A stretch of 64,000 bases of DNA from Oegoconia quadripuncta (GCA_949316235.1 OX438748.1:34590836-34654835); one strand, 5' to 3'; positions 1-10,483 are shown, numbered from the stretch's first letter. The notes: a model not told the origin generated them from the sequence alone. Made by a program: numbers and translations.

Positions 1-450
1 AAGGGAGTTCCGTGCCTTGGCTGTTCGCATTATGAATGAAGAGTCGAACCTCTTAGTGCGAATGTGCGGTACGTTAACTATATATGGGTGGAATCCCTCC
101 CCACGCCTAGTGGGTCGAAGATGAAATGGCGATGGTGGAATAAGATTGTGTAATTCCAACGCCCACTCACCGAAATGCATCCTCTAAAAGACTGAGAGAC
201 AGGCGAACTGAAATTGAACAGTGATCGAATGGTCACCAATGAGCCTTTTGGCACGACGTTCCACAGAATCGAGTGCAGCCAGCTGGTACTTGGCTGAACC
301 ATCCCAAAGGTGACAGCAGTATTCCATGCACGAGCGAACCTGAGCCTGGTAAAGTACCAAAAGCTGATTCGGCATAAAATATCGCCTGACCTTGAGGAGA
401 ATGCCAAGCTTCTTAGCTGCTGTTTTAGCATTTCGTTCTATGGAGCGTAC
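1..450 (-). mobile_element. LINE-a: truncated 3' part of a non-LTR retrotransposon, cut by the window edge
   Basis: Reading the minus strand gives pieces of the C-terminal third of a LINE reverse transcriptase in more than one frame. One piece, at about 184-431, contains AQVRSCMEYCCHLWDG and LDSVERRAKRLIGD, which are typical of the region after the RT palm. A second piece at the window edge reads IRTKRFDSSFIMRTAKAR. The same peptide recurs at 27.5 kb and 47.9 kb, so this is one family. The change of frame and a stop near 184 show that the copy is dead. The clade (Jockey, CR1 or RTE type) is not resolved. The element continues to the left of the window. Confidence 0.75.
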
Positions 451-527
451 CTTCGTCTTACCTACTCACATTTCTTTCTTTTTATATTCTCCATTCATAA
501 GAGTAAACTTGCTCTGTAGGTCCTGTG

Positions 528-735
528 TAAAGTCAAAGTCAAAAGTCAAAGTCAAAAAATATTTATTTCGTAGGATAAAGATTATCACTTGAAAACGTCA
601 CATTTTTTATCTTAATATTAAAATTATTGACATTATTGCTCATTCGCAAATCAGATTCCCCAGAGAAGAACGAGCAAGAAACTCAAGGGTTGCTCTTTTA
701 AATAAGTTTGGGTTACAATTATATTATATTGTATA
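528..735 (-). mobile_element. LINE-d: 3' UTR fragment with short tandem tail
   Basis: The sequence starts with AGTCAAAGTC-type hexamer repeats and continues with the AT-rich 3' UTR, including the run AGCAAGAAACTCAAGGGTTG. It matches 12585-12762 closely along its length. It is related to LINE-c, whose copies end with the same hexamer tail. The orientation is minus because the tandem tail lies on the left. No coding part remains. Confidence 0.65.
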
Positions 736-1204
736 ATTAGGCTGAATATCGCCGAGCGGTCTATGTCCATGCTTGCTTATCATCCAGATAAAGAAATTAA
801 ATAAAAAATTAAAGTAAAAAACATCAGGTGTGCCTGAGGTCAAGCACCAATAATTGTATTTTAAAAAGCATGAGATAACAGCGCAAACCCTTTGACAAAA
901 GTAGTTTACTGTAATTCCTCATTTCCTGTTCAAGGTACTCAAACATTCCCACACGACCCAGCCATACGGAACCGTCTCAAGACGCAAAACTTGGGGTCGG
1001 TAATACATATATATAAATAATATCCTCTGTTTAGTAAGCTTTACGGTTGAATTTAGGCGAGCGATGATTTATGAAATGAAGTATAATTTGGTTACATTTG
1101 ACCGATTTTTGGAAACAGGTGTCGTGTTTTTATATCCGTTATTATGATAAGAAAACAGTAATCAAATTTCGGATAATTTTATTCAAAATCCCTTAAAGTT
1201 CCTA
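736..1204. other. No gene seen; SINE-1 tail remnant inside
   Basis: This stretch is AT-rich and holds no ORF of note. Positions 821-851 match the 3' part of SINE-1 (ACATCAGGTG followed by GAGGTCAAG). I recognise nothing else in it. Confidence 0.5.
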
Positions 1205-1287
1205 TACGTGAGGATCCACACTGAGCGATGGTCCATTATTTTGGTGGTACAGATACACATACAACTTTATTATTAAGTTGTAACTGT
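1205..1287 (+). repeat. Fragment of a LINE 3' UTR repeat (GAGGATCCACACTGAGC family)
   Basis: It shares GAGGATCCACACTGAGCGATGG with 40692-40715. Related sequence occurs near 3015, 49905 and 51260. The 51.2 kb copy ends in a TATC tandem tail, so this is probably part of a LINE 3' UTR. It directly abuts the poly(T) of the next element. Confidence 0.5.
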
Positions 1288-1705
1288 TGTTTTTTTTTTT
1301 TATATGAGAGGGCGGCAAACGAGCATGCGGGTCACCTGATGGAAAGCAATCACCGCCGCCCATGGACACCCGCAACACCAAAAGGGTCACAGATGCGTTG
1401 CCGGCCTTTGAGGAAGGTGTAGGCTCGTTTCTTGAAGGTTCCAATGTCGTACTCGTTCGGGAATACCGCTGCCGGAAGTCCGTTCCACAGGGTGGTCGTA
1501 CGTGGTAAGAAGTTTCTTGAGAAACGTACAGTGGTAGACTTCCACTCATCCAGGTGATGTGGATGGAAATTTAATTTTCGGCGAGAAGTGTATCGGTTAA
1601 ATTGAGCAGCGGGTATTAGCTCGAACAGTTCTTCAGAACACTCCCCATGAAATATACGATAGAGAATGTAGAGGGACGCGACGTCTTTTCGCTTGTTGTA
1701 CTTAA
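1288..1705 (-). mobile_element. LINE-b: 3' end with the RT C-terminus still open
   Basis: The minus strand has one frame open from about 1705 to 1300 with no stop. It encodes a LINE C-terminus containing [20 protein letters not shown], then the hallmark [18 protein letters not shown] and [17 protein letters not shown], and then a poly(A) tail (poly(T) at 1291-1300 on the plus strand). There is no ATG in the retained part, so the copy is 5'-truncated. The same 3' end recurs at 31.7, 32.2 and 52.5 kb. Its last 130 bp or so are also the 3' end of SINE-5. The clade is not resolved. Confidence 0.8.
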
Positions 1706-1805
1706 TTTTTGTTTATATTTTCATTACTGTGAAATAAGGCTACATTTTGTAAGAATATTGTATTTTGTAAGAATATTGTAGAATTGTAGTGGTAGAGCCA
1801 CGCTG

Positions 1806-2192
1806 TAAGCTATTAGCTTGCAGCATGAATGGGCCGGCTCGACCGGGGAAGTACCACCCTCTCGCAGAAGACCGACGTCTGAGTAGTGGCATTTTGCCAC
1901 TGCGCTTCGTCCGGTGAGCGAGGGCGCCGGAGGCCCACCTTCCAGTCTCTCTCCAGAATGGTAGCGGTATTTAAAGAGTTAGTACCCCAGGATGGTACCA
2001 GCACTATTAGTGCTGGAGAATCCCTCATCGCTCAGGCTGCCCTACTTATTCTGGGGTGGACACCTTCCTCAAAGGCCGGCAACGCATCTGTGGCCCTTTT
2101 GGTGTTGCGGGTGTCCATGGGCGGCGGTGATTGCTTTCCATCAGGTGACCCGCATGCTCGTTTGCCGCCCTCTCATATAAAAAAAAAAAAAA
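1806..2192 (+). mobile_element. SINE-5: full copy sharing the LINE-b 3' tail
   Basis: This is a unit of about 390 bp, repeated almost identically at 11435-11826. It starts at AGCTATTAGCTTGCAGCATG and ends in poly(A). The first 250 bp or so are unrelated to LINE-b. From ACACCTTCCTCAAAGGCC to the poly(A) it matches the LINE-b 3' end. Short ORFs on both strands are by-products of its high GC content. I did not find a clear target-site duplication. A B-box-like GGCTCGACC lies near the 5' end, but the match is weak. Confidence 0.7.
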
Positions 2193-2252
2193 ATTTTGTA
2201 TGTGTTTCTGTAATATGCAAATAAACGCTTTATCTATCTGTCTATCTAAAAT
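2193..2252 (+). repeat. LINE tail with TATC/TGTC tandem repeat
   Basis: GTATGTGTTTCTGTAATATG followed by CAAATAAACGCTTTATC and TCTATC-type repeats. The same tail appears inverted at 29143-29197 and in a related form at 51430-51468. Confidence 0.5.
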
Positions 2253-2722
2253 GTTAGTTTGCAGTGGCACTATTTTTTTCCTTAGGATAATATTTGACCC
2301 TATTTAAGCACAATTCTTTGACATTATATCAAAATGCTGAATTTTACTTTATGTTTTCTTTCATCGCGTATATAAAAGATACCCTATTTGGCTTTGCGAC
2401 ATCGAACGGATTTTTTAACCAACAGAAAACACTAATAGTCAAACTGACGCTTGAAGGTGCCTGAAGGTCGTAAACGTAGACCCTTCATCATAATAAAACA
2501 TACCGGTTACCTTAATAAACACCTAACGGTACCTACATTTAAACTCCGTAACATTTGGAAAAGTTTGTTTTACCGCATTGACTTATTGCATTATGGTAGC
2601 CCTTTAGCTTGTTAAAAGGATAAATAAGCATGTTTACTTTTTAAAGATATTTTCGTTTGTCGCCGCCTTGTTTGGTAGAAACGGTATATTTTTGGGGTTC
2701 TCGAACAAATCAGGCATTATTA
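2253..2722. other. No recognisable feature
   Basis: This is AT-rich sequence. I found no ORF, tandem repeat or match to any other part of the window. Confidence 0.4.
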
Positions 2723-2978
2723 TTAGGTCCTTGCCTATGAAATTGGCGTTTTGTATGAAGAATTTCATTAAGACTGTTTTGTCCATACAAATATTTTTGA
2801 TTTTTTTTTTGGGAACGGCAAATCCAAATTTAGCTAAACTTTGTGTGTATTATCGGATAACGTTAAGTTAAGTCTAGGCAGCGTTAATTATTAAATGTAA
2901 CCGCTTTATAAAAGTTTCAGCGAATCTAAGAAATGATTATGGGAAGCACATGAAGAGAGCAATGTTCAAATTTTGATT
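2723..2978. mobile_element. Left half of a TA-type MITE (see 31186-31606)
   Basis: From TTAGGTCCTTGCCTATGAAA onward it matches 31186-31430 with few differences. That sequence is the left part of a 421-bp element with inverted ends. The right half is missing here. No coding capacity is seen. Confidence 0.6.
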
Positions 2979-4308
2979 TTTTTGAGTTCTCCCCAAGGAC
3001 AGCTGAAAATCAGTGTTTTGCTTTTTGGGCAATCCCATTCACAGAGCTATGACCCTTTTGTGCTACTGCAGCACGACAGCCTTTAACAATCCCTCTAGGG
3101 GATTCGAATCCGCGACCTCTTGGTATATAGTGGTCAGAGTTTATAACCACTACACCAAACAGGTCGTTATATCCCTGCAGTGGGATGGTTACAGACTGTT
3201 GATGAGATGATACAAAAACCTTACTCAAATCGGACCAAGTGGTAGCTGCAATATACCTACATCAGGAGAAAGACTGGACACACAAACGCTGTTAAACACA
3301 TAACCCTCGTCGTTTTTCGTGGGGGTTAAAGTATGTATGTCCATAGTCCCTCAAAATATACAGTTTTATTGTACCAAAATATTCTTTGGCCATGTACTAA
3401 TGAGTTTTCAAATTTAATTTAATTAGTTAAGTGCATTTATCTGTCTGCTCTTAAACGGTGAAGGAAAACATCGTGAGGACACCTGCATGCCTGGGAAATA
3501 AGACTATAATAAATAAATAAATAAAGAGATATAATAATAATATCCATTTAAAAAATTATACTACATGATCATTAATTATAGTGAAATTTTCTAACGTAGT
3601 GGGCAAATAGGTTGAGCCTCATCAAAATAGCTGTTTTTCAGTCTCCACCTCGTGCATTCACTGATAACAGAACGCATAACACGTCAGAAGTTGTTGCAAA
3701 CTACAATACTATTGGCTACAAGCTACATGCAACCAAGCATTATATGACGAAAACTTAGGAGAAAAAAAAAAAAAAAATAATATAATTGGCGAAAGACATT
3801 CCTATACAATTAGAAAGTCAATCTCACTAACAAAATCTCAAAAAATAGAACTGGCTGGCACGTCATACTTCGGTATCACAGAGGCCCAGTTACTGGAAGA
3901 CTTCTGTTTGCATAAAAGCCATTCCTTACATTTTCCGTACTATGGCCTATATCCCAGCAGTGGGATGTTTATGGAGACGATCCTTTGGCCCATCTTGAAT
4001 TATCTATCACATAATGCACAACTATAACTTAATATGAGAGAAGCTTTTCTAATTTCTAACAAAATACAAACAAAAATTTATCTAAAAGAAGTCGGGTCTT
4101 CAAAGCTAAGCTATCTGACGTCACTTAATCCCAAGATAACCCGGGAATGCTGAGAGGTTTCGTCCTTTTATAATAAAAATAAATAATTTGAGATAATGTG
4201 ACTTTAGATGGCTTAGTCAACGTAAGTTCTACAAACAACTTTCGTTTTTTAAAAGAGTCTGTTTAAATTTGAAGTGGTCCAAATAATCATTTACTACTAA
4301 TAAAATAC
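2979..4308. other. Patchwork of small repeat fragments, no gene
   Basis: Contents: a LINE 3' UTR fragment near 3008-3070 (GAAAATCAGTGTTTTGC); a SINE-2 head on the minus strand at 3091-3167; a dispersed repeat around 3220-3345 (GGACACACAAACGCTG and AACCCTCGTCGTTTTTCG), seen again near 14010-14095; a SINE-4 fragment at 3405-3500; and a SINE-4 3' end near 3940-3985 (CCCAGCAGTGGGATG). The rest, including poly(A) at 3763-3777, is unassigned AT-rich sequence. Confidence 0.45.
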
Positions 4309-4630
4309 TCCGCCACGGCTCAATGTAAACAACACAGGGTTTACTAATCGCATGTCGCGGTTTCGATCCCCAGCGATGTTTAGTACTCGGTTTGGTTGGT
4401 GGTAGGGCATTTTAAATGTCCGCCTGGCTAACTATCACCATCTTATCTAAATATAATAGCAATGTTAATAGCATTGTATTCTGGTTATCAGAGATAAGAC
4501 AGCCAGTCCCCCAAATGTTTTGGGGTTTCCGGGTCAATACGCTTCCACCTTCGAGCTCATCTTCACTTAACATCAGGTGTGATTGAGGTTAAGTACGAAC
4601 CCGTCGTGCATAAAATAAAAAAAATAAATA
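4309..4630 (+). mobile_element. SINE-1 copy
   Basis: This is a tRNA-headed SINE of about 320 bp. The head carries a B-box-like GGTTTCGATCCCC. The body has GTTGGTGGTAGGGCATTTTA, GTCCGCCTGGCTA and CATCAGGTGTGATTGAGG, and it ends in an A-rich tail after GTCGTGCATAAA. This copy has small deletions in the head. More than fifteen copies or fragments exist in the window. Copies in both orientations with different truncations show independent retroposition. Confidence 0.8.
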
Positions 4631-4809
4631 TATATATTACCATAGAGGAATAACGATATTTCATTCAATCTTCTTGTGTTCCCTTTCCGCAACTGTAACC
4701 TTTTTTTTTATGGTTAACTGGATACGCTTTTGACCACTATCTCAAGTCAAGGACAAACCCGTTGTGCATGAAAAAAAAATGTTCGGCAATGGTCTTCCCC
4801 TACCAACAT

Positions 4810-4995
4810 ACTCGCTTCAATCAATCAATCAAATACGCTTTACTGTTTAAATAAGGAAGGTACATTTAAAAATATAAACAAATTAGGCGACCTTATCGCT
4901 TACAGCGATCTCTTACAGGCAAACCTATCATCACGGAATTCAATACGAGTAATTAAGTGGGTTAGCACAAGTAATTTCCTAATTGTTAAGTACAT
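4810..4995 (-). mobile_element. LINE 3' end with TCAA tail (family also at 7230-7425)
   Basis: A tandem TCAA run at 4817-4831 precedes AT-rich sequence containing GCGACCTTATCGCTTACAGCGATCTCTTACAG. The insert at 7230-7425 has the same core (GGTCTTATCGCTGATAGCGA). The orientation is inferred from the tandem tail on the left. No protein-coding part remains. Confidence 0.5.
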
Positions 4996-5216
4996 CTGAA
5001 AGTTCAGCATATTGAAATCAAAAAGTTTTATCTTATAGGTATGCAAAATATTAATAAATATTAATATGTGATGAGAAACAATAATAACTAAATAACCTGA
5101 ACAAATAAAATATATCCATACAATTTATACCAATACATACATGTTAATTACATATACATATATGATATTTAATAATAATATCTATATTAATAATATAATA
5201 TATATAATATGATATA
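4996..5216. other. AT-rich spacer, no feature
   Basis: Very AT-rich sequence with many TAATA and ATATA runs, lying between the LINE tail and the mariner-type element. Confidence 0.4.
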
Positions 5217-6257
5217 CAGGGCGTCCCACGGCTATGCCACATGGAGGGAAAGTACCTTGAATTTTGTAGATGGAACATTTTACTGAAAGAAGACATTATT
5301 TTAATTTAAAAAACAATTTAAACTGCATTTATAGATTTTTAAATAAGTACATGGTTGAACCGGGAATCGAACCCTTTATTTATAAAAAAAAAATTACCAT
5401 GTAACTTTATCATACCGATCGAAAGGCTTCATCATAAGGATAATTTTTTGCTAAATAACATAGTGTCAGAAATAAAAGGAATACCATGAATTTTAACATT
5501 TTTAATAAAAAATTAATCAAATTTATCAAATGCTCAAAATGAGTCCAATCCTGTTCAATACAAGTCGCACTCTTTTGATTATTTCGCTCCCTGTCGATTT
5601 TTTGATCATGTTGTGGTGGATATTTAGAATAATACGTCGAAGTTCAGTTTGTAGCTCGTGGACACTTTGACACTGGTTCTTGTAAAGTAAATTTTTTACA
5701 TAACCCCATAAAAAAAATCTAACGGGGTTAGATCTGGGGATCTCGGCGGCCATTTTTTCGTCCATTTGTCCCGATCCAGGAAAGAAAATGTTCATTGAGA
5801 TAGTCCTACTTACTAATTACGTATCTCTTTATCATTTTATCATGAACTTAAATTATAATAGGGAAATGATGCATACTTCTCGAGTGGGTAATTAGTATTA
5901 GTAATGATAATGTCAGTTGTATGTCCTTACGGCAATGTCAGCTTTTCATTTTTCTGAACAAAATTGAACATCTAATGTTAAAATTCATGGTATTCCTTTT
6001 ATTTCTGACACTATGTTATTTAGCAAAAAATTATCCTTATGATGAAGCCTTTCGATCGGTATGATAAAGTTACATGCTAATTTTTTTTTTATAAATAAAG
6101 GGTTCGATTCCCGGTTCAACCATGTACTTATTTAAAAATCTATGAATGCAGTTTAAATTGTTTTTTAAATTAAAATAATGTCTTCTTTCAGTAAAATGTT
6201 CCATCTACAAAATTCAAGGTACTTTCCCTCCATGTGGCATAGCCGTGGGACGCCCTG
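5217..6257 (-). mobile_element. Tc1/mariner-type element with long inverted repeats (copy 1)
   Basis: The element is 1,041 bp, starts CAGGGCGTCCCACGG and ends CCGTGGGACGCCCTG. It is flanked on each side by the dinucleotide TA, the target duplicated by Tc1/mariner transposons. The terminal inverted repeats run from 5217 to about 5500 and from about 5973 to 6257, roughly 280 bp each. Each carries GGTTCGATTCCCGG, a good match to the RNA polymerase III B box. Only about 475 bp lie between the repeats, so a full transposase does not fit. What remains is the C-terminal part of one. A second copy in the opposite orientation is at 48207-49235. Confidence 0.88.
5526..5795 (-). pseudogene. Mariner-type transposase C-terminal remnant
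   Basis: The minus strand encodes WPPRSPDLTPLDFF, the usual context of the last catalytic Asp of a Tc1/mariner-like DDE/D transposase. A different frame then encodes LWGYVKNLLY and QTELRRII. The two halves are separated by a frame change at a run of eight T (5709-5716 on the plus strand). The 89-codon ORF reads through the second half but is out of frame for the first. The N-terminal DNA-binding and first catalytic parts are absent. The same eight-T frame break is present in the copy at 48.7 kb, so it predates the split of the two copies. Confidence 0.8.
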
Positions 6258-6364
6258 TATAATAATAATTATAATTAATAAATAAATACATAAGTTTGGG
6301 GGGATTACTATAACTGGTAATATAGTATATATAATTTACCGGTCGAAAGTAAAGTAGATATAGG

Positions 6365-6665
6365 CTATTGAAGAATATATAGCTTCGTATATCTCTTTCG
6401 TTAGTCTTCCTTCATTCATCCTCTCCACATGTCCAAACCATCTCCTCAACATACCTTTGTCAATCTTTGTAGTGACAAAGACGTAGTGACGTCTTCTTTC
6501 ACACTGCTTAACTCCCTAATTACACTATTCCTGATTCTATCTTTCAAAGTCACCCCACTAATACTTCTCAATGATCTCATTTCCGCTGAAATAATTCTAC
6601 TTTTATTTTTAAATAACTTTGTTGGTGAGCATAAATAAATAAATATTCCATTAGCTGCTTTCATT
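6365..6665 (-). mobile_element. LINE-e: RTE-like C-terminal fragment
   Basis: The minus strand encodes EMRSLRSISGVTLKDRIRN followed, after a stop or frame change, by RRWFGHVERMNEGRLTKEIY. These are typical of the end of the endonuclease-reverse transcriptase polyprotein of RTE-like LINEs. The copy is short and broken. A second copy of the same family is at 45655-46170 and continues further 3'. Confidence 0.72.
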
Positions 6666-7109
6666 CATTACTAGCAAAAATGTCCACTAGGTTTTTCCCA
6701 AGCTAAAAATGCAATATAACGCAAAAATGTGAAATAACTTTGCCGTATCGTAAAATGCGGCGCCTCTCATCTCCGACTTTATTGGTCTGTCTATTATCGG
6801 CGGATAATTTTGCAGTTATTATATGAAATTATTGTCGATGGCAAATGTCTTGGCCATAAAATTATATTTAGCTTTGATACTTTTTCAATTTCCTTTAATT
6901 AGTTTTGACACAAAAGGTCTAGACAGATGTTTGGCTATTCAGAGTTTGTTGTATCTACCTGTATCTTTATTATCCCCGACGAAAAACGACGGATGTAATG
7001 TGTTTGACGCGTTATGCGAGGCCGACCTGTGATTAAGAAAGAAAGAAAAGGATGAAAATCAAATCAAAATATTTTTTATTTCATAGGATAACGTAATTCG
7101 ATAATAAAA
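6666..7109. other. No gene; small LINE-d tail
   Basis: Mostly unassigned. GACGAAAAACGACGGATGTA at about 6977 is a fragment of a dispersed repeat also seen near 3305, 15325 and 44690. At 7055-7095 there is a LINE-d tail remnant (TATTTTTTATTTCATAGGAT). Confidence 0.4.
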
Positions 7110-7586
7110 ATTCGATCCCCAGCAGAGTACATATTTAGTACTCGGTTTGGTTGGTGATAGAGCATATTAAATGTCCGCCTGGCTAGCTACCACCATTTTA
7201 TCCAAATCTGCAGCCAAACAACAATGTTATTATTATTATTATTAAATTATTTATTGCACACAAAAATAAAATACAAAGAACATTTAACATAGATGATGAA
7301 GTGTACAAAGGCGGTCTTATCGCTGATAGCGATTTCTTCCAGACAACCTCAGTTAAAGAAGCTTTTTTAATAAGTAGTTGGATAGTGCAAAGTAAAAGCT
7401 GATTAACTTAAATATCAGTAGGTACATGTTAATAGCATTGTTGTGTTCCGGTTGTCAGAGATAAGATAGCCAGTCCCCCAAATAAGATGGGCTTTCCGGG
7501 CCAGCAAGCTACCATCTTCGGCCTCATCTTCACTTAGCATCAGGTGTGATTGAGGTCAAGTGCTAACCCGTTGTGGATAAAAAACA
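7110..7586 (+). mobile_element. SINE-1 copy split by a LINE 3' insertion
   Basis: SINE-1 sequence from the B box (TTCGATCCCC at 7111) to the A-rich tail is interrupted at 7230. The repeated hexamer ATGTTA at 7224-7229 and 7426-7431 marks a short target-site duplication. The SINE resumes at AATAGCATTGTTGTG. Confidence 0.75.
7230..7425 (-). mobile_element. LINE 3' fragment inserted in SINE-1
   Basis: It starts with a TTA tandem run and contains GGCGGTCTTATCGCTGATAGC. It is the same family as 4810-4995. The direct repeat ATGTTA on both sides supports insertion into an already present SINE-1. Confidence 0.6.
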
Positions 7587-7587
7587 A

Positions 7588-7664
7588 ACCCCTCGCGGGA
7601 TTCGAACCCGCAACCGACGGTTTTGCTGACAGGGTCACTATCCACTACACCAAACGGTCGTCTA
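7588..7664 (-). mobile_element. SINE-3 head fragment
   Basis: CCCCTCGCGGGATTCGAACC through CACTACACCAAACGGTCGTC is the tRNA-like head of SINE-3 on the minus strand. The B box GGTTCGAATCCC is intact. It joins directly to the SINE-1 tail. Confidence 0.65.
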
Positions 7665-8147
7665 TATACTATAATAGTAATATTATATCTGTCCTTTGAC
7701 ATTTACCGAGGTTGATTGGTGTTGCTGGCAACATTCAATTTAAAATATATGTAACAAATAAAGAGATGGAATTTAAATATAAACTAGAACAAATGTAAAA
7801 AATTGGGGCCGCGAGGCAAGGTACCCAAAACGCTGGCAGCGTTTCCTCGTTGTATGCAGATACTTAAGCGTTGGGCGAGGAACCAACCAGCTCTCGGGTC
7901 ACCAGTGACATCGACTAAGCGCTTTGAAATATTAAAGAAAAATTTAAGAGCGCCCGGCCCCCAAGGACCGAAAGTTTCGACTCCGAAAGCAAGGAAAATG
8001 TATTCCGAACCGATGTCTCTATATTTGATAATTTGGATTTTTTTTTATTTATATTTTTTAAATATATGTTATTTTATATGGCAACAATGAGGGCTCTCTG
8101 CTCTTAGGTCTCTCGTGAATGAACACGCTCTCCGTTATTCAAAATAT
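7665..8147 (+). other. Unrecognised GC-richer island with an open frame at 7803-8006
   Basis: Between 7803 and about 8006 one plus-strand frame stays open. It reads as a basic, proline-rich peptide (for example KRWARNQPALGSP and KKNLRAPGPQGPK). Base composition is clearly higher in GC than the flanks. The frame then runs on into AT-rich sequence giving a hydrophobic artefact. There is no ATG at its start (TTG). It could be an exon, a piece of a retroelement ORF1, or chance. I do not recognise it. Confidence 0.25.
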
Positions 8148-8406
8148 ATATCCTTGGACATATACAGACAGCGCCATCTAGTGCCACACTAAGCAACTAG
8201 GCTTGTGTTGTGGATACCAGATGGTTGATACACTACACAAATACATTTTTTTTTGTAAATAAATACATATATAAATGAAAAACATCCATAACTCGGGTAC
8301 ACATGTCCGTATTCATCATACAAACATATGCCCCTAGCGGGATTCGAACCCGCAACCTTTTGGTATAATGGTCAGAGTTGCTAACCACTACACCAAACAG
8401 GTCGTC
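8148..8406 (-). mobile_element. SINE-2 copy
   Basis: A near complete SINE-2 on the minus strand. The tRNA-like head (CGACCTGTTTGGTGTAGTGG, B box GGTTCGAATCCCGC) lies at 8333-8406. The body ends with GAACTAGATGGCGCTGT-type sequence and an AT-rich TATTTATT tail at the left. Confidence 0.78.
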
Positions 8407-8629
8407 ATTAACAGTGTCAACTAACTTTAATGTGCAAAATAAAGGACTTACAGAAATACTACTTGGACGTTTATTGTGACCAGCCCTACACAGTCCACTA
8501 CAAGATTCCTACAACTGGAACAGATCCCTGTTTGCGACAAGTCCGTCTTTGTACTTAATTTTAAATTAGGTAGACATAATAGTTTTGTAAATTTTATAAA
8601 GTATAATAGATCGTTTACAAAAAAAAAAC

Positions 8630-8800
8630 AAAACATAATAAATGCGAAGTTTGGATGTTTGTTTGTGTGTTGTTCAATCACAGCGAAACGGATAAACGGA
8701 TTTGAATGAAATGTGGTATATTGGTAGAATATACCCTGGATTAAGACAGAGGATACTTTTTATCCCGATAAAGTTCCCAAGGGATACACAAATTACATTC
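8630..8800 (-). repeat. Dispersed repeat G (CCGCGGCTTCGCC family), 3' part
   Basis: Minus-strand copy of a repeat that contains CCAAATTTCATCCAAATCCG, CGCCGTGATTGAGCAACAAA and ends near CGCATTTATAATATTAG. Other copies lie at 16615-16795, 18400-18495, 29818-30045, 37393-37610 and 37925-38015. It is widespread in insect genomes but I cannot classify it. Confidence 0.55.
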
Positions 8801-9204
8801 TTTAAACTTATAACATAAATATGTAGCTTCATAAAAATTATAACTATTGGTAATTGAAACGACATTAAAAACATAGATATCCCTTTGCTCCATATTGCCA
8901 TGCCTGAAAAGGTACATGTGTATGTTAGTACTTACCTATGTATTGTAACTATGACATGTGTAATGCAATGAATATGTATAAATTATGAATTAAATAGACT
9001 AAAATTAAACATATACCCGAAAAAGCTAGTATAAAAATAAAAAACAATTTTGTGTGCCCCTGTGGCAAAGAGGAGTGGATTCGGCATTATGGCTCCAAGA
9101 ACTGGACGCTGGTATTCCGTCAGGAGAGCCAAGTGTAAAGTGAGTGTATATTATTATGAGCTTGTTATGTTACAGAAAAGTATTGTGTGAATGTAGCCAT
9201 GAAT
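8801..9204. other. No recognisable feature
   Basis: AT-rich sequence without a supported ORF or repeat match in the window. Confidence 0.4.
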
Positions 9205-9233
9205 ATACTATATATATATATATATATATATAT
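9205..9233. repeat. (TA)n microsatellite at a LINE 5' junction
   Basis: A run of about 12 TA units, ending exactly where the truncated LINE-c begins. Confidence 0.8.
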
Positions 9234-9865
9234 GGTTTATCAATTGAGACCAGCAGTGTCACTTAGAGACAGATTTAAAGAGTATAATATTTTAACCTTT
9301 TCGTCACAGTACATTTTTGAAAATCTAATATATTTCAAAAAAAATATAGTTAGCATCATTTAGGAAAAATAGTGATAAATATGATGTCAATACAAGAAAT
9401 AAAGATAAACTTGCAGGTCACATAAGTCGCCTCCGCAAAGTCAGTAATTCATTCAAAGGGTTATGTATACGCTTTTTTAATAAGGTTCCTGTTGATATAC
9501 AAAATCTTCCTTTCAATAAATTTAAAGATACTATAAAACAGAAACTTATTAAGAAAGCATATTATAAAATATCAGATTATTTAGATGATGAACATTCATG
9601 GACATGAACAGCCCGTTCGCGTAACCAGGCAGGCTATTTCACAATTAATATGAAATATTATAATATAAAATAATAATTAATAATTTTGTAACAAAAAACC
9701 TTTTTTTTTAAAAAGAGCAACCTCTCGAGTTTCTTGCTTGTTCTTCTCAGGGGAAAAGTGGCTTTTGAACAAGCAGTAGCTTAAAAAAATGTAAAATCTG
9801 ACCATTTTAAGTGTACCCTGTGTACCTACAAAATAAAGCATTTTTTGATTTTGATTTTTTGATAT
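9234..9865 (+). mobile_element. LINE-c: 5'-truncated copy
   Basis: The plus strand encodes the same C-terminus as 43361-43813 (SLRDRFKEYNIL, TRNKDKLAGHISRLRKVSNS, IRFFNKVPVDIQNLP, KISDYLDD), but with frame breaks near 9340-9375. The 3' UTR contains GTACCCTGTGTACCTACAAA and AATAAAGCATTTTTTGATTTTGA and ends in TTTTGATTT-type repeats. It is 5'-truncated at a TA microsatellite. Confidence 0.78.
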
Positions 9866-10189
9866 ATGAATAAATATTTATAATACGTATATCATAAGGT
9901 TTTAAATCTTCAAATTTTGAACATAATTTTACAAAAAATAATGGCATATTTTATAGAGTCGGGTTACGTACCAGCTTATGAATTAACCCAGATTGATATA
10001 TTTTCAGGAACAATCGCCTCCACTAAGAAAGTTATCTATGGTTGTATATGTATTAAGGATTAATCATCCTCTCTTTTTGTACAATAGTTATAAGTAGGTA
10101 TTTTTTTATTTTGCATTTATGATTTAGTTAGTTAATAGTCTATTTTATTCTTAAGTATTGAAACTGTTTACCTGTGTGCATGCTGTGTC
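9866..10189. other. No recognisable feature
   Basis: AT-rich spacer with no supported ORF. Confidence 0.4.
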
Positions 10190-10195
10190 ACATCC

Positions 10196-10372
10196 AGTGT
10201 GCGAAGTGTGAGTTTGTCCCTAAAAGTCCCTATGAAAAAAATTGTTTTGCAAACTATCCGCTAGAGGCGCTGCACATTTCTCCATACTAATCTTCACGTA
10301 AACGTGAACGCGGTAGTAAAGTTAAGTCGAAATAAAACTCACACTCCGCCCTCTGTAGGATACATTCAGTTA
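10196..10372. mobile_element. Small foldback element (candidate MITE)
   Basis: GTGTGCGAAGTGTGAGTTT at 10198-10216 faces an inverted match AAAACTCACACTCCGCC at about 10335-10351. About 120 bp lie between. The arms are about 17 bp with one or two mismatches. Target duplication is not clear. Confidence 0.4.
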
Positions 10373-10483
10373 ATTATGTCGTAATGTTGGTTAAGACTGA
10401 AAATATTTTGAATGGTGTCCAGTTTTATGAACCGTTTAAAAAAAATGAATTACCTCCGCAACTATGACCCCTATTCATGTTGA

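Noticed and set aside
1886..2270. ORFs on both strands of the 2 kb and 11.5 kb SINE-5 copies
   Set aside because: They are frames within a GC-rich SINE, unrelated to the LINE-b reading frame, and recur only because the SINE recurs.
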